Source of the DNA: CALINF01 sp039980455
GTDB lineage: Bacteria > Pseudomonadota > Gammaproteobacteria > Pseudomonadales > Halieaceae
Direction: 5' to 3'
DNA length: 64,000 nucleotides
NCBI GenBank assembly: GCA_039980455.1
Contig: JBDXCG010000004.1
Span: forward strand, 310,001-374,000
A model generated the notes under the pieces. The model was not told the origin of the DNA. It made no database searches and saw only the letters and a program-made list of their open reading frames with translations. Shown piece by piece: positions 1 to 8,717 of this stretch. Position numbers and translations under genes: made by a program. The stretch's first letter is position 1; every line of letters begins with the position of its first letter.

Positions 1-86
1 TCCTCTGATTCGGAATGGCGAGCTATGCCATAAACCTGATATTCACCGCCCTTGTAGTGCCGGTAGCGGCCATTGCGTAAGTCCAT
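1..86 (-). CDS. DUF1653 family protein, 5' part only
   Basis: Reading the minus strand from the ATG at 86, the N-terminus is MDLRNGRYRHYKGGEYQ followed by VYGIARHSE, the hallmark opening of the small DUF1653 family (GxYRHYKGxxY...ARHSE). The gene runs off the left edge, so only about 28 codons are visible. A GGGAGA ribosome-binding site lies 9 bases upstream of this ATG; an in-frame ATG seven codons earlier (107) has no such site. The family has no established biochemical role, so none is assigned. It is divergent from the histidine kinase gene at 227. Confidence 0.8.
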   Translation of the reverse strand, partial: MDLRNGRYRHYKGGEYQVYGIARHSESE

Positions 87-212
87 CGAGCTGTCTCTCC
101 CAAACATCCAGTGAATTGCGTTAGGCTTCCCAAATAGCGCCCTGCCCCGCCATTCTGCGGTGAACTGCGGCCAAATTGCGACCAAGTGAGGCTTATTGGC
201 GGGAAATGTCCG

Positions 213-218
213 TATAAT
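213..218 (+). promoter_or_regulatory. Consensus -10 box (TATAAT) of the LytS-like kinase gene
   Basis: A perfect TATAAT lies 8 bases before the ATG at 227, placing the expected transcription start at about 224-226. The message would then be leaderless or nearly so; no Shine-Dalgarno is visible before the ATG. The -35 region is weak: nothing close to TTGACA at 15-19 base spacing. Confidence 0.5.
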
Positions 219-226
219 GCTTCCCT

Positions 227-1321
227 ATGAAAACGTCTGAGCTCCTACAAAACAAGAGTTACCTGTTCTGGAACCTGCAAGCCGCAGGCTGGAGTGGGTG
301 GGCTATGTCGTTCTATCTAGGCGTCATTGTCTGGGGCCGCCCCCCTGAAAACTACGCCTGGTACCTGCCGACTATCGCCTTGATTGGAATGATTATTACG
401 CTTGGCTTGCGCAAGATCTACCAAATCACCTGGGATCTGAGCATGGGTAAACGTGCTTTCGTGATCTTGAGCAGCTCCTACGGCGGTGCCGTCGCCTGGA
501 TGGGGGTTCGTGGCAGCATTTTCTACAACATGTTCCCCGGAGAACGAAAGAACTACGAAGACGATACCATGGCATTCTTGGGGTACTTCGACGGTAGTAT
601 CTCAGCATTCTGGGTAATGCTGGTCTGGAGTGCACTGTATTTTGGCATCAAGTACTACCTGCTGATGCAGGAAGAGAAGCAGCGTGGACTGAAGGCTATG
701 GCCATGGCCCACGAGGCCCAGTTAAAGATGCTGCGCTACCAACTCAATCCGCATTTCTTGTTCAATACGCTGAACGCAATTTCCACACTCATTCTCGACA
801 AGGATACCGAGCTGGCCAATACCATGGTCACACGCCTCAGCAGGTTCCTGCGCTACAGCTTGGACAACGATCCCATGTTGCGGGTAACCGTTGATGAAGA
901 AATCGAGTCGTTAAAACTCTATCTCGATATCGAGAAAGTACGCTTTGACGAACGTCTGCAACTGCACTTCGACATTGAGCCAGAAGCGCGGTCTGCCTTA
1001 ATGCCCAGCCTGCTACTACAGCCACTGGTTGAAAATTCGATAAAATACGCTATTGCTAATGCTATAAACGGGGGCTCTATCGGTGTGAGCGCCAAGGTAG
1101 TGGCAGGCGAGCTGCACCTTCGCGTGGCAGACGATGGTCCGGGCTTGGATCTGCGCCGCGGTAAACTACCTAAGGGTGGTGGTGTAGGTCTGGCAAACTG
1201 TCGCGAGCGCCTGAAAGAAATTTACGGAGACAACCAGGCATTCCGACTGAGTGATACTGAACCGCATGGGCTCACAATCAGCATACGGATTCCATTGGAA
1301 GAGAGAAAAAAAGAATCATGA
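227..1321 (+). CDS. LytS/YehU-type sensor histidine kinase
   Basis: A 364-residue inner-membrane sensor kinase. The first ~145 residues hold about four hydrophobic segments (roughly 15-36, 44-62, 76-96, 125-146). Next comes the His_kinase domain with the phospho-acceptor His176 in the motif QLNPHFLFN, then a GHKL ATPase domain (VENSIKYAI N-box near 265, DDGPGLDL near 300, GGGVGLANC). This is the LytS/YehU/AlgZ family, which pairs with LytTR response regulators. The next gene overlaps it by 4 bases (ATGA) and encodes exactly such a regulator, so the two are translationally coupled. There is no periplasmic sensor domain of note; the signal is probably sensed within the membrane. Confidence 0.92.
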   Translation: MKTSELLQNKSYLFWNLQAAGWSGWAMSFYLGVIVWGRPPENYAWYLPTIALIGMIITLGLRKIYQITWDLSMGKRAFVILSSSYGGAVAWMGVRGSIFYNMFPGERKNYEDDTMAFLGYFDGSISAFWVMLVWSALYFGIKYYLLMQEEKQRGLKAMAMAHEAQLKMLRYQLNPHFLFNTLNAISTLILDKDTELANTMVTRLSRFLRYSLDNDPMLRVTVDEEIESLKLYLDIEKVRFDERLQLHFDIEPEARSALMPSLLLQPLVENSIKYAIANAINGGSIGVSAKVVAGELHLRVADDGPGLDLRRGKLPKGGGVGLANCRERLKEIYGDNQAFRLSDTEPHGLTISIRIPLEERKKES

Positions 1322-2127
1322 ACTCGCTGACTGCAATAATTGTTGACGATGAAAGCCTGGCCCGGCGTGGCCTCTCCCTGCGCCTGCAGCAAATTCCGCA
1401 GGTAGATGTGATTGGCGAGTGCAGCAACGGGCAGGAGGCTCTCGCACTCATCGCAGAACAGTCACCTGACCTGGTGTTTCTGGACATCCAAATGCCAGGC
1501 CTGAATGGCTTTGACGTCATAGGCCAACTACAGGCTGACGAGATGCCCATGGTTATCTTTGTGACTGCATTTGACGAGTATGCGGTAGACGCCTTCAAGG
1601 TTCATGCCGTCGACTACGTATTAAAGCCGATCGACGACGACCGGCTGCATGAGGCAATCGAACGCGCGACCCTCCACCACCAGCAACAGGAGTCGACGCG
1701 GACGAAAGAAAAACTGGTGGAGATGGTAATGGGCATGACGGGTGCCAGCGCAACCTCTATCGAACAAATGGCCGAGTCTTCCAATCCCGTACAAAACTGG
1801 CCAGAGAAAATCTCAATCAAAGACGGTAGCGAAATTCATTTCATCAAAGTGGCAGATATCCAGTGGGTCGATGCTGCGGGTGACTACATGTGTGTGCACG
1901 CCGGCGGTGAAACGCACATCATGCGCACAACGATGAAGCAGTTAGAAGCATTGCTGAATCCCACCATTTTCCTGCGCGTACATCGCTCTACTATCGTCAA
2001 TTCCAATGTTATCACTGGCGCCCAGACACTCAGTAATGGCGAGTATTTGCTAACCCTGGAAGGGGGTTCGCAACTAAAGGTCTCGCGCAGCTATCGCGAC
2101 AAGGTAAAACACCTTTTAACCGCTTGA
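1318..2127 (+). CDS. LytTR-family response regulator
   Basis: A 269-residue two-component regulator. The N-terminal receiver domain shows the acidic pair Asp10/Asp11, the phospho-acceptor Asp56 in FLDIQMPG, the switch Thr in FVTAFD and the conserved Lys in VLKPI. A linker (~125-160) leads to a C-terminal LytTR DNA-binding domain (~165-265; motifs ADIQWVDAAGDY, FLRVHRSTIVN). It is coupled to the upstream LytS-like kinase by an ATGA overlap. The RND efflux gene begins about 125 bases downstream on the same strand, so control of that pump is a reasonable guess, but no LytTR box was identified. Confidence 0.93.
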   Translation: MNSLTAIIVDDESLARRGLSLRLQQIPQVDVIGECSNGQEALALIAEQSPDLVFLDIQMPGLNGFDVIGQLQADEMPMVIFVTAFDEYAVDAFKVHAVDYVLKPIDDDRLHEAIERATLHHQQQESTRTKEKLVEMVMGMTGASATSIEQMAESSNPVQNWPEKISIKDGSEIHFIKVADIQWVDAAGDYMCVHAGGETHIMRTTMKQLEALLNPTIFLRVHRSTIVNSNVITGAQTLSNGEYLLTLEGGSQLKVSRSYRDKVKHLLTA

Positions 2128-2252
2128 TCTGGCGCTTTCTGCGCCTTATCGCACCCACCGTTCGTCCTATCGCATAAGAGCTGCCAAAGCCCGCGCACGC
2201 TGCTAATTTCACGCTCAGACTACTTTCCAAGCTTTGCATGCAGGGGAATCGC

Positions 2253-5200
2253 GTGAACCTTACAGCCACCTCATTGAAGAACCCGGCCGGCATTGCCGTA
2301 GCCGTTGCCGTGATTCTGTTCTTTGGCGCCTTCAGCCTTACCAAACTACCAGTGCAGCTGTTTCCGGATATCGAAAATCCGCGCATCAGCATCCAGACAG
2401 GGTGGCGCGCAGCCTCGCCGCGTGAAATCGAATCTGAAATCATCGAGCCGATAGAGTCGGTGTTGCGCGGACTGCCGGGCCTGAAGGAAATGGGCGCGTT
2501 TGCCAATGCGGGTAACGCTTGGATTAACCTCGAGTTCGGTCTGGAGACCGATATGCAACGCACGCTGATCGATGTTATCTCCCGCATGAATCGTCTGGAC
2601 CCCTTACCTCGCGACGCCACCCAACCCACTATTATGATGGGAGGTGGTCGAGGCGATACACCCGCGCTCACGTACTTCTTCCTGCAGCTACTGCCCGGGA
2701 CCGAAGGTCATATCAGCGACTACCTGCAACTGGTAGACGACGTAATTGCGCCAGCGATCGAGTCGGTGCCCGGCGTTGCCCGCGTCAACGCGTCTGAAAA
2801 CCGAGGCTCTGAACAAGAACTGGAAATACTATTCGACCCCTATAAAGCGGCACAACTTGGCATCCCCCTAACGGAAACGGCTAACAGACTCGGCAGAGCC
2901 AATGATGTCAGTGGCGGATTCGTCGAGGTAGGACGCCGCCAGTACACCATTCGTTTCACCGGTCGCTATGAGCCCAGCGAATTGCAGGATTTTGTTCTGG
3001 AGTGGCGTGATGGTCGTCCGATCAAGCTGGGAGACATTGCCACCATATCCGTCACACGCGGGGAACAAGTGCTAACCAATACACAAAATGGTAACCCTGC
3101 AATCTCCATTCGTATCGACAAGGAGAACAATGCCAATGCGCTGCAGACGCTCAATGCAGTAAAGGCTGTTGTTGAGGAATTGAATGCCGGACCTGTGCAG
3201 AACCAGGGCTTGGTGATGGCGCAATCATTTGATGCTTCGGTGTTTATCAACCGCGCTATAACGCTCGTAGCCAGTAATATTGGCCTTGGTGTTCTCCTCG
3301 CGGTTGGCGTTCTATGGTGGTTCCTGCGACGTTTTCGCGCCACGCTGATCGTTGCCATTGCCATACCGATCTCACTGCTGGCGACCTTCATTGTCTTAAA
3401 CCTGACAGGCCGCACTCTGAATATCATCTCGCTGGCAGGACTGGCATTTGCCGTAGGCATGGTGCTGGATGCCGCCATCGTGGTGCTCGAAAACATTGTC
3501 CGACTGCGTGAGAAAGGCCTCAGTACTTTCGATGCATCCTTGCAGGGTGCGCAACAAGTTTGGGGCGCGCTACTGGCGTCTACCGCAACGACTGTTGCCA
3601 TCTTTTTACCCGTTATCTTCATGCGCGAAGTAGAAGGCCAGTTGTTCGGAGACTTGGCGATTACCATTGCCATCGCAGTCGTCATGTCGCTGCTTGTGGC
3701 CGTAACGATTCTGCCACTGGCTGCTCGCACGTGGTTAAAAGAAGACAAGCTCGCAGATCAGAATGCCGCCACCTGGGAGCGTATCACTCGATTCGTAATG
3801 CGCATCACAAGCAATCCTAGCAAGCGCTGGGCACTTGTCGCTGTACTGCTAGGCGCACCGCTAATGACCAGCTATGTCCTGATGCCAGAGCTGGATTACC
3901 TACCACCCGTGAAACGCGATGCGGTGGACGCGTACTTTCGCTTCCCTGACGGCATCAGCGAAAGGACGATCGCTGAGGAATATGTCAGTGTGATTGAGCA
4001 ACGGATCGCTCCCTACATGTCTGGTGAAAAGGAACCCGCTCTTAAAAATTACTACATCCTCAACTGGGGAGGCGGCGGCGCGCTGGGCGCACGGGTGAAG
4101 GACCAGTCACGCGTGAAAGAAATGGAGAAGATTATCAATGAGGAAATTTTTGCTGATCTTCCTGATATGCGCTCCTTCGCGGCGCAGGGCAACCTGTTTG
4201 GCGGATTCGGCGGCGATCGCAATATTGCCTTGCACCTTCAGTCTCGCGATCGCGAGGCAGTAGCAGAAGCAGCGCGCGTCGGAGAAGAGCTATTACAGGC
4301 TGCACTGCCGAACTCCAATATTCGGGTGAATCCAGGTCTGGAGCAATCCGAGCCAGAGCTGCGGCTGTCGCCTAACGATCGCAAAATTGCAGAGGCCGGC
4401 TGGTCTCGTCAGGATGTCGGCACCCTTGTTCGCGCAATGGGCGACGGCCTTTATGTTGGCGAGCATTTTGACGGTGAAAAGCGCATGAATGTGATACTCC
4501 GCGCGAGTAAGTGGGACACCCCAGAGCAACTTGCATCCATGCCGTTGGCAACGCCTAACGGTGGACTGATACCGCTCTCGGAGCTCGTGGATATCAATCG
4601 CACTGTCGGCCCGAGTCAGTTGCGTCGCATCGACAGTCGACGAACCATAACTATCGACGTGCAGCCACCGGAGGATGTGTCGCTGGAGCACGTATTGGGC
4701 GTGATCAAGCGCGACGTAGAGCCGAAAATAAAGGCAGCTCTTCCAGCCGATGGCAACATCTTATACGCCGGCAGTGCTAATGCACTGACCCGCGCCATTA
4801 AATCTATGGGCAGTAATTTCGCGCTGGCACTGGTGGTGCTGTTTCTGTTGATGGCCGCCCTCTTTCGTTCCATGAAAGACAGCCTGTTGGTGGTTCTGGC
4901 AATGCCTCTGGCAATGGTTGGCGGCATCGTGGCGATACGCCTGCTCAACCTGGTGTCGTTCCAGCCGCTGGACCTACTGACGATGATTGGATTCATTATC
5001 TTATTGGGTCTGGTGGTCAATAACGCGATCTTGCTGGTTCACCAGACACGCAGCGCTGAGCGAGAAGGCGTCAGCCGCCATCAGGCCGTGGAGCAGGCGC
5101 TGCGCACACGACTACGTCCCATTTTCATGAGCACGCTCACCAGTATTTTTGGCATGCTGCCGCTTCTTCTGATGCCAGGCGCTGGCAGTGTTATCTATCG

Positions 5201-5357
5201 CGGACTCGCCGCTGTGATTGTTGGCGGCATGTGTATCAGTACTGTATTCACTCTACTCCTGCTTCCCTGCTTTCTTCGTATGGGCGAAATCAGCAGCGGG
5301 GTTATTCAGGGCAGCGGTCCGCGCAAAGAGTTACCACCGCTTAAGTCGGTTGCGTAA
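2253..5357 (+). CDS. RND efflux transporter, inner-membrane permease (HAE-1/AcrB-like)
   Basis: About 1034 residues, the usual RND length, with the two-fold repeat: one membrane helix, periplasmic porter loop (~40-340), six helices, second helix plus loop (~540-850), final helices. I prefer the GTG at 2253 (AGGGGAA just upstream) over the ATG at 2238, which has no ribosome-binding site. In TM4 the relay motif reads GMVLDAAIVVLEN, so AcrB Asp407 is kept (Asp406 here) but Asp408 is Ala. In TM10, AcrB Lys940 aligns with Asn923 (GLVVNNAILLV). Acid/amide substitutions are seen in some RND subclasses, so this is likely a working pump of a non-AcrB subtype. The fusion-protein gene follows rather than precedes it, the reverse of acrAB. 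Substrate unknown. Confidence 0.92.
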   Translation: MNLTATSLKNPAGIAVAVAVILFFGAFSLTKLPVQLFPDIENPRISIQTGWRAASPREIESEIIEPIESVLRGLPGLKEMGAFANAGNAWINLEFGLETDMQRTLIDVISRMNRLDPLPRDATQPTIMMGGGRGDTPALTYFFLQLLPGTEGHISDYLQLVDDVIAPAIESVPGVARVNASENRGSEQELEILFDPYKAAQLGIPLTETANRLGRANDVSGGFVEVGRRQYTIRFTGRYEPSELQDFVLEWRDGRPIKLGDIATISVTRGEQVLTNTQNGNPAISIRIDKENNANALQTLNAVKAVVEELNAGPVQNQGLVMAQSFDASVFINRAITLVASNIGLGVLLAVGVLWWFLRRFRATLIVAIAIPISLLATFIVLNLTGRTLNIISLAGLAFAVGMVLDAAIVVLENIVRLREKGLSTFDASLQGAQQVWGALLASTATTVAIFLPVIFMREVEGQLFGDLAITIAIAVVMSLLVAVTILPLAARTWLKEDKLADQNAATWERITRFVMRITSNPSKRWALVAVLLGAPLMTSYVLMPELDYLPPVKRDAVDAYFRFPDGISERTIAEEYVSVIEQRIAPYMSGEKEPALKNYYILNWGGGGALGARVKDQSRVKEMEKIINEEIFADLPDMRSFAAQGNLFGGFGGDRNIALHLQSRDREAVAEAARVGEELLQAALPNSNIRVNPGLEQSEPELRLSPNDRKIAEAGWSRQDVGTLVRAMGDGLYVGEHFDGEKRMNVILRASKWDTPEQLASMPLATPNGGLIPLSELVDINRTVGPSQLRRIDSRRTITIDVQPPEDVSLEHVLGVIKRDVEPKIKAALPADGNILYAGSANALTRAIKSMGSNFALALVVLFLLMAALFRSMKDSLLVVLAMPLAMVGGIVAIRLLNLVSFQPLDLLTMIGFIILLGLVVNNAILLVHQTRSAEREGVSRHQAVEQALRTRLRPIFMSTLTSIFGMLPLLLMPGAGSVIYRGLAAVIVGGMCISTVFTLLLLPCFLRMGEISSGVIQGSGPRKELPPLKSVA

Positions 5358-5384
5358 ACGCATTCAGTTTTTAGGAGACACGTA

Positions 5385-6458
5385 ATGTACACACTATCTC
5401 GATCGATATTCGCAGGTACATTGGCACTTAGCTTAACTCTGGTTAGCTTGACCACACACGCGCAGCAATCTGCTGCTGTGGTCGAGCTAACCTCTGTAAC
5501 CGAGCGTGAAAGCAGCTCGGTGGTCAAACTGCCGGGTACCGTTATCAGCACGCGCGATGCACAAATTGCATCCGAGGTTGCCGGCAGACTCACGTGGGTT
5601 GCAGAGGTCGGCGACACCGTCGCAGCTGGCGAGCCAGTAGCGATAATCGATGACCACCTGTTCCAACTGCGTCTGCGCAACAATCAGGCAGAAATCGCCC
5701 GAATCAGTGCAGATATTGCGTACAACGACAGGCTGATTGCACGACTGCAAAAGCTAGCCGCTCAGAACAACATGGCACAGTCTGAGCTTGATGAAGTGGA
5801 ATCACGACTTGAGATGCTTCGACAAGAAAAGCGCATCGCCGAGGTAGATCGCGATCGCACGGAATACGATCTTGCGCGCAGTAGAGTTACCGCCCCATTT
5901 GCCGGCGTTGTTGCAAGTCGCACAATGGTTCTGGGTGAATACACTGAAGCGGGTTCTGCGCTGATTCGACTCGTCGACACGGATACGCTGGAAATATCCG
6001 TGAATGCCCCACTGCGCGTAGCGCACTACAACAGCGTTGGCGTAGAGGTACAGATCGAGGCGGATGAACGCCAGACACTGGTACCGATCAGAGGCATCAT
6101 TCCCGTAGGCGACCCCACTTCGCGCATGCTTGAATTGCGCCTGAGTGTGCCCGGCGGCGAATGGCTGATCGGTGAAGCGGTCACGGTGGAAATCCCTGAC
6201 AGCCAACCCAAATCAATGCTCACAGTACCGCGAGATGCGTTGGTATTGCGCGATAGCGAAACATTTATCTATACCGTGTCTGGTGACACAACTGCGGTGA
6301 AAGTGCCAGTGATCGCAGGCCCGGGCAGTGGCAGCAATATTGCTATCGAGGCGCGTATCAATGCCGGAGATCCCGTCATAATCCGCGGTGCTGAAAATCT
6401 ACGAGATGGTCAGGCACTTAAGATTATCCAACATCACATTGCCGGCAACCCCGACTAA
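5385..6458 (+). CDS. RND efflux membrane-fusion protein (HlyD/AcrA-like)
   Basis: A 357-residue periplasmic adaptor with an N-terminal signal peptide (hydrophobic to about residue 26, ending THAQQ). It has the split biotinyl-lipoyl domain (DAQIASEVAGRL and VTAPFAGVV), an alpha-hairpin of leucine/acidic/basic heptads between them (~85-145), then beta-barrel and membrane-proximal domains. It begins 27 bases after the permease stop with a TAGGAGA ribosome-binding site, so the two form one operon. No TolC-type gene is in this operon; the tolC at 21.4 kb could supply the outer-membrane channel. There is no N-terminal lipobox cysteine. Confidence 0.92.
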   Translation: MYTLSRSIFAGTLALSLTLVSLTTHAQQSAAVVELTSVTERESSSVVKLPGTVISTRDAQIASEVAGRLTWVAEVGDTVAAGEPVAIIDDHLFQLRLRNNQAEIARISADIAYNDRLIARLQKLAAQNNMAQSELDEVESRLEMLRQEKRIAEVDRDRTEYDLARSRVTAPFAGVVASRTMVLGEYTEAGSALIRLVDTDTLEISVNAPLRVAHYNSVGVEVQIEADERQTLVPIRGIIPVGDPTSRMLELRLSVPGGEWLIGEAVTVEIPDSQPKSMLTVPRDALVLRDSETFIYTVSGDTTAVKVPVIAGPGSGSNIAIEARINAGDPVIIRGAENLRDGQALKIIQHHIAGNPD

Positions 6459-6478
6459 GCAATCCGCTCAAACCACCG

Positions 6479-8713
6479 CTAGGTAGAGCGCTGGCTACGC
6501 AGGGTAATACGTGTGGACGACGCTTCAGCTTCGGCTGATGCTTCAACATTGGCTAAGGTACGCAGACTGCCTATCTCTGCTGCGTCGGGGCAGCCGTTGG
6601 CAGCAAGCTGCAACAATGCGGCTTCCACATTCTCCGGTGCGATTGCCATAAGCAGACCACCACTGGTCTGCGGATCGTACAGAATGTTCGTTATGGCTGC
6701 GTCCAGGTCGGAGTCTAGAGCCACCGTTTTAGCGAAAGCCGTAACATTGGACTCGTGCAATGTGCTGGTGATGCCTTGAGCAAGTGCGTCTTGCGCACCC
6801 GGTATCAAAGGCAGCTTCGTCAGGAATAGTTCAGCCTGTTGGTGGGGGCCCAACATCTCACCGAGATGCCCAGCTAAGCCGAAGCCGGTGATATCTGTCA
6901 GCGCGCTGGCATCGCATGTCACCGCAACGTCTGCTGCTGCGTGATTACTCAACAGCATCGTTTCGATCGCGCCCATCACGTCTCGGCCATCGGCCTTGTG
7001 CAACATATTTGCTGCAAACACCACGCCGGTGCCCAACGGCTTGGTCAGAATCAGACGATCGCCCGTTCGAACACCGCGCTTGGTTAGCGCGGAGCTCTCG
7101 GCCGTCATCGGCGCTCCATTAACAACGAACCCGAGATTTAGTTCTGCCCCCTGCATGCTGTGTCCACCCGCGAGCACACATCCAGCAACGGAGAACACCT
7201 CCAGAGCGCCAGCCAGATACTGCTCTAGCTCGCGCGCCGCGACGGTATCGCCGGCAAAGGGAATCGTTACTAACGCCAGGGCCGAGAGCGGCTTCAGGCC
7301 ACAGGCATAGAGATCACTCAATGCATGATTGGCTGCGACTTGGCCCATCACGAAAGGGTCGCGCACCATCTCCCTGAGCGCATCAACACTCTGCCAGAGC
7401 GGCGCACCGCCGCCGGGGAGTGCTACCGCATCTTCTGCCCCAGCAGCAGCAACAAGCTCCGGATAACGCATCGATAAAGACTCCAGCACTGAGGCCAGAC
7501 TCGCAGCATCGACTTTTGCACCGCAACCACCACACGGAGCTTGCTCCTGCTCTATGTCAGTGATCGGGCTTGAACTTACGCGCGACATAGTCGGTAGCTG
7601 GGAAAACTGCCGCATGAATGTGCTATCGATATGGTCCTTCCATCGCCACACCCAATCACCGACGAGGCTAAACGGCCCGCGATCAGCAACGGCGCGCCTG
7701 TCGCCCAATGAGACCAGTGAAAGAAAACGTTTTTGCGGGCGATGTTGCCGCAGTGGAGTTGCATTCAATGCCGCTCGCAAATTATGCGCCAGCACAGGCG
7801 CCTGTCGTACGGCGTAGACCCCGGCTTTAGGGCGCGGATGATTGATCTGCGTTGCTATATCGCCTGCTGCAAACACTTGATCATTATTCAATGCTCGCAA
7901 TTGATCATCGACTTGTAGAAAACCTCGGTCATCTACATCCAGCCCAGAGGCACCAACCCAAGGCGCCGCTGCAGCGCCGGTGCACCAGAACAGCTGATCG
8001 AAAGAAGCTGAATCGTTAGGGCCGAAGTGAAGTGCGTCAGCGCTAACTTCGATAACCCGTTTGCCACAGTGAACGCCGACGCCTAACTGCTCCAGGGCAC
8101 GATAGACGCTGCGGCGTGCGCTGGCGTTGTAGTCAACCAGAATATCGTCGCCACCGCAGTACAAATCAAAACTCTGCGTGCTGCCGCGTTGTCGGTGAGC
8201 CATTGCAAGCACTAACTCAACGCCACCTGCACCGCCACCCACTACTGCGATACGCGCGGGCGTGACATCAGAGGCCGTACGAAACCCGTTCCAGCGCTGC
8301 CAGAGATCGGCAACTGGCTTCACCGGCGTGGCAAACTCGCGAGCACCCGCGACGGAGTCCAACTCAGGCTGCGAGCCAATATCCAGACTTAGCACGTCAT
8401 AACCGATGGCCGGTCGCCCAGGCACGGAAACCGTTCGTGCTACAGGATCAATACTTGTTACCTCGGCACAGATGAAGCGGGCCTGAGCCCACTCGCTCAA
8501 ACGCACAAGATCAATATGGGTTTGCTCAAAGGTGTAATGACCGGCGATCAGGCCAGGTAACATCCCCGAGTAGGGCGTGTGGCTGGCCGGTGAAATCAGC
8601 GTAATCCGTACGTCCGGCATCGGCTGCATAGCCAGCATTCGAAGCGCAAGCGCGTGGGCGTGGCCCCCACCAATCAATATAAGATCTTTACGCTTCTGCG
8701 TTATGGGTAACAT
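6479..8713 (-). CDS. selD: Pyridine nucleotide-disulfide oxidoreductase fused to selenide, water dikinase (SelD)
   Basis: A 744-residue two-domain protein. Residues ~1-370 are an NDH-2-like flavoprotein: FAD-binding LILIGGGHAHAL at the start, NAD-binding IAVVGGGAGGVEL near 165, and AAGDIA near 290. Residues ~390-740 are SelD, which makes selenophosphate from selenide and ATP. Its start carries the Cys/Gly-rich catalytic loop PCGGCGAKV, followed by the AIR-synthase-fold motifs ALSDLYACG, LAGGHSM and DITGFGLAGH. The fusion is a known arrangement; the flavoprotein may help reduce selenium to selenide, but that is inference. All catalytic-loop positions are Cys codons, with no in-frame TGA. mnmH begins upstream and uses selenophosphate; the two form an operon. 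Confidence 0.95.
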   Translation of the reverse strand: MLPITQKRKDLILIGGGHAHALALRMLAMQPMPDVRITLISPASHTPYSGMLPGLIAGHYTFEQTHIDLVRLSEWAQARFICAEVTSIDPVARTVSVPGRPAIGYDVLSLDIGSQPELDSVAGAREFATPVKPVADLWQRWNGFRTASDVTPARIAVVGGGAGGVELVLAMAHRQRGSTQSFDLYCGGDDILVDYNASARRSVYRALEQLGVGVHCGKRVIEVSADALHFGPNDSASFDQLFWCTGAAAAPWVGASGLDVDDRGFLQVDDQLRALNNDQVFAAGDIATQINHPRPKAGVYAVRQAPVLAHNLRAALNATPLRQHRPQKRFLSLVSLGDRRAVADRGPFSLVGDWVWRWKDHIDSTFMRQFSQLPTMSRVSSSPITDIEQEQAPCGGCGAKVDAASLASVLESLSMRYPELVAAAGAEDAVALPGGGAPLWQSVDALREMVRDPFVMGQVAANHALSDLYACGLKPLSALALVTIPFAGDTVAARELEQYLAGALEVFSVAGCVLAGGHSMQGAELNLGFVVNGAPMTAESSALTKRGVRTGDRLILTKPLGTGVVFAANMLHKADGRDVMGAIETMLLSNHAAADVAVTCDASALTDITGFGLAGHLGEMLGPHQQAELFLTKLPLIPGAQDALAQGITSTLHESNVTAFAKTVALDSDLDAAITNILYDPQTSGGLLMAIAPENVEAALLQLAANGCPDAAEIGSLRTLANVEASAEAEASSTRITLRSQRST

Positions 8714-8717
8714 GTAC

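Noticed and set aside
2966..3748. 260-codon open frame on the minus strand inside the RND gene
   Set aside because: Antisense to a well-conserved transporter domain; its translation is Ser/Thr/Ala-rich with no family features.
7500..7560. Selenocysteine (TGA) in the SelD catalytic loop
   Set aside because: The loop reads through with Cys codons; no in-frame TGA.
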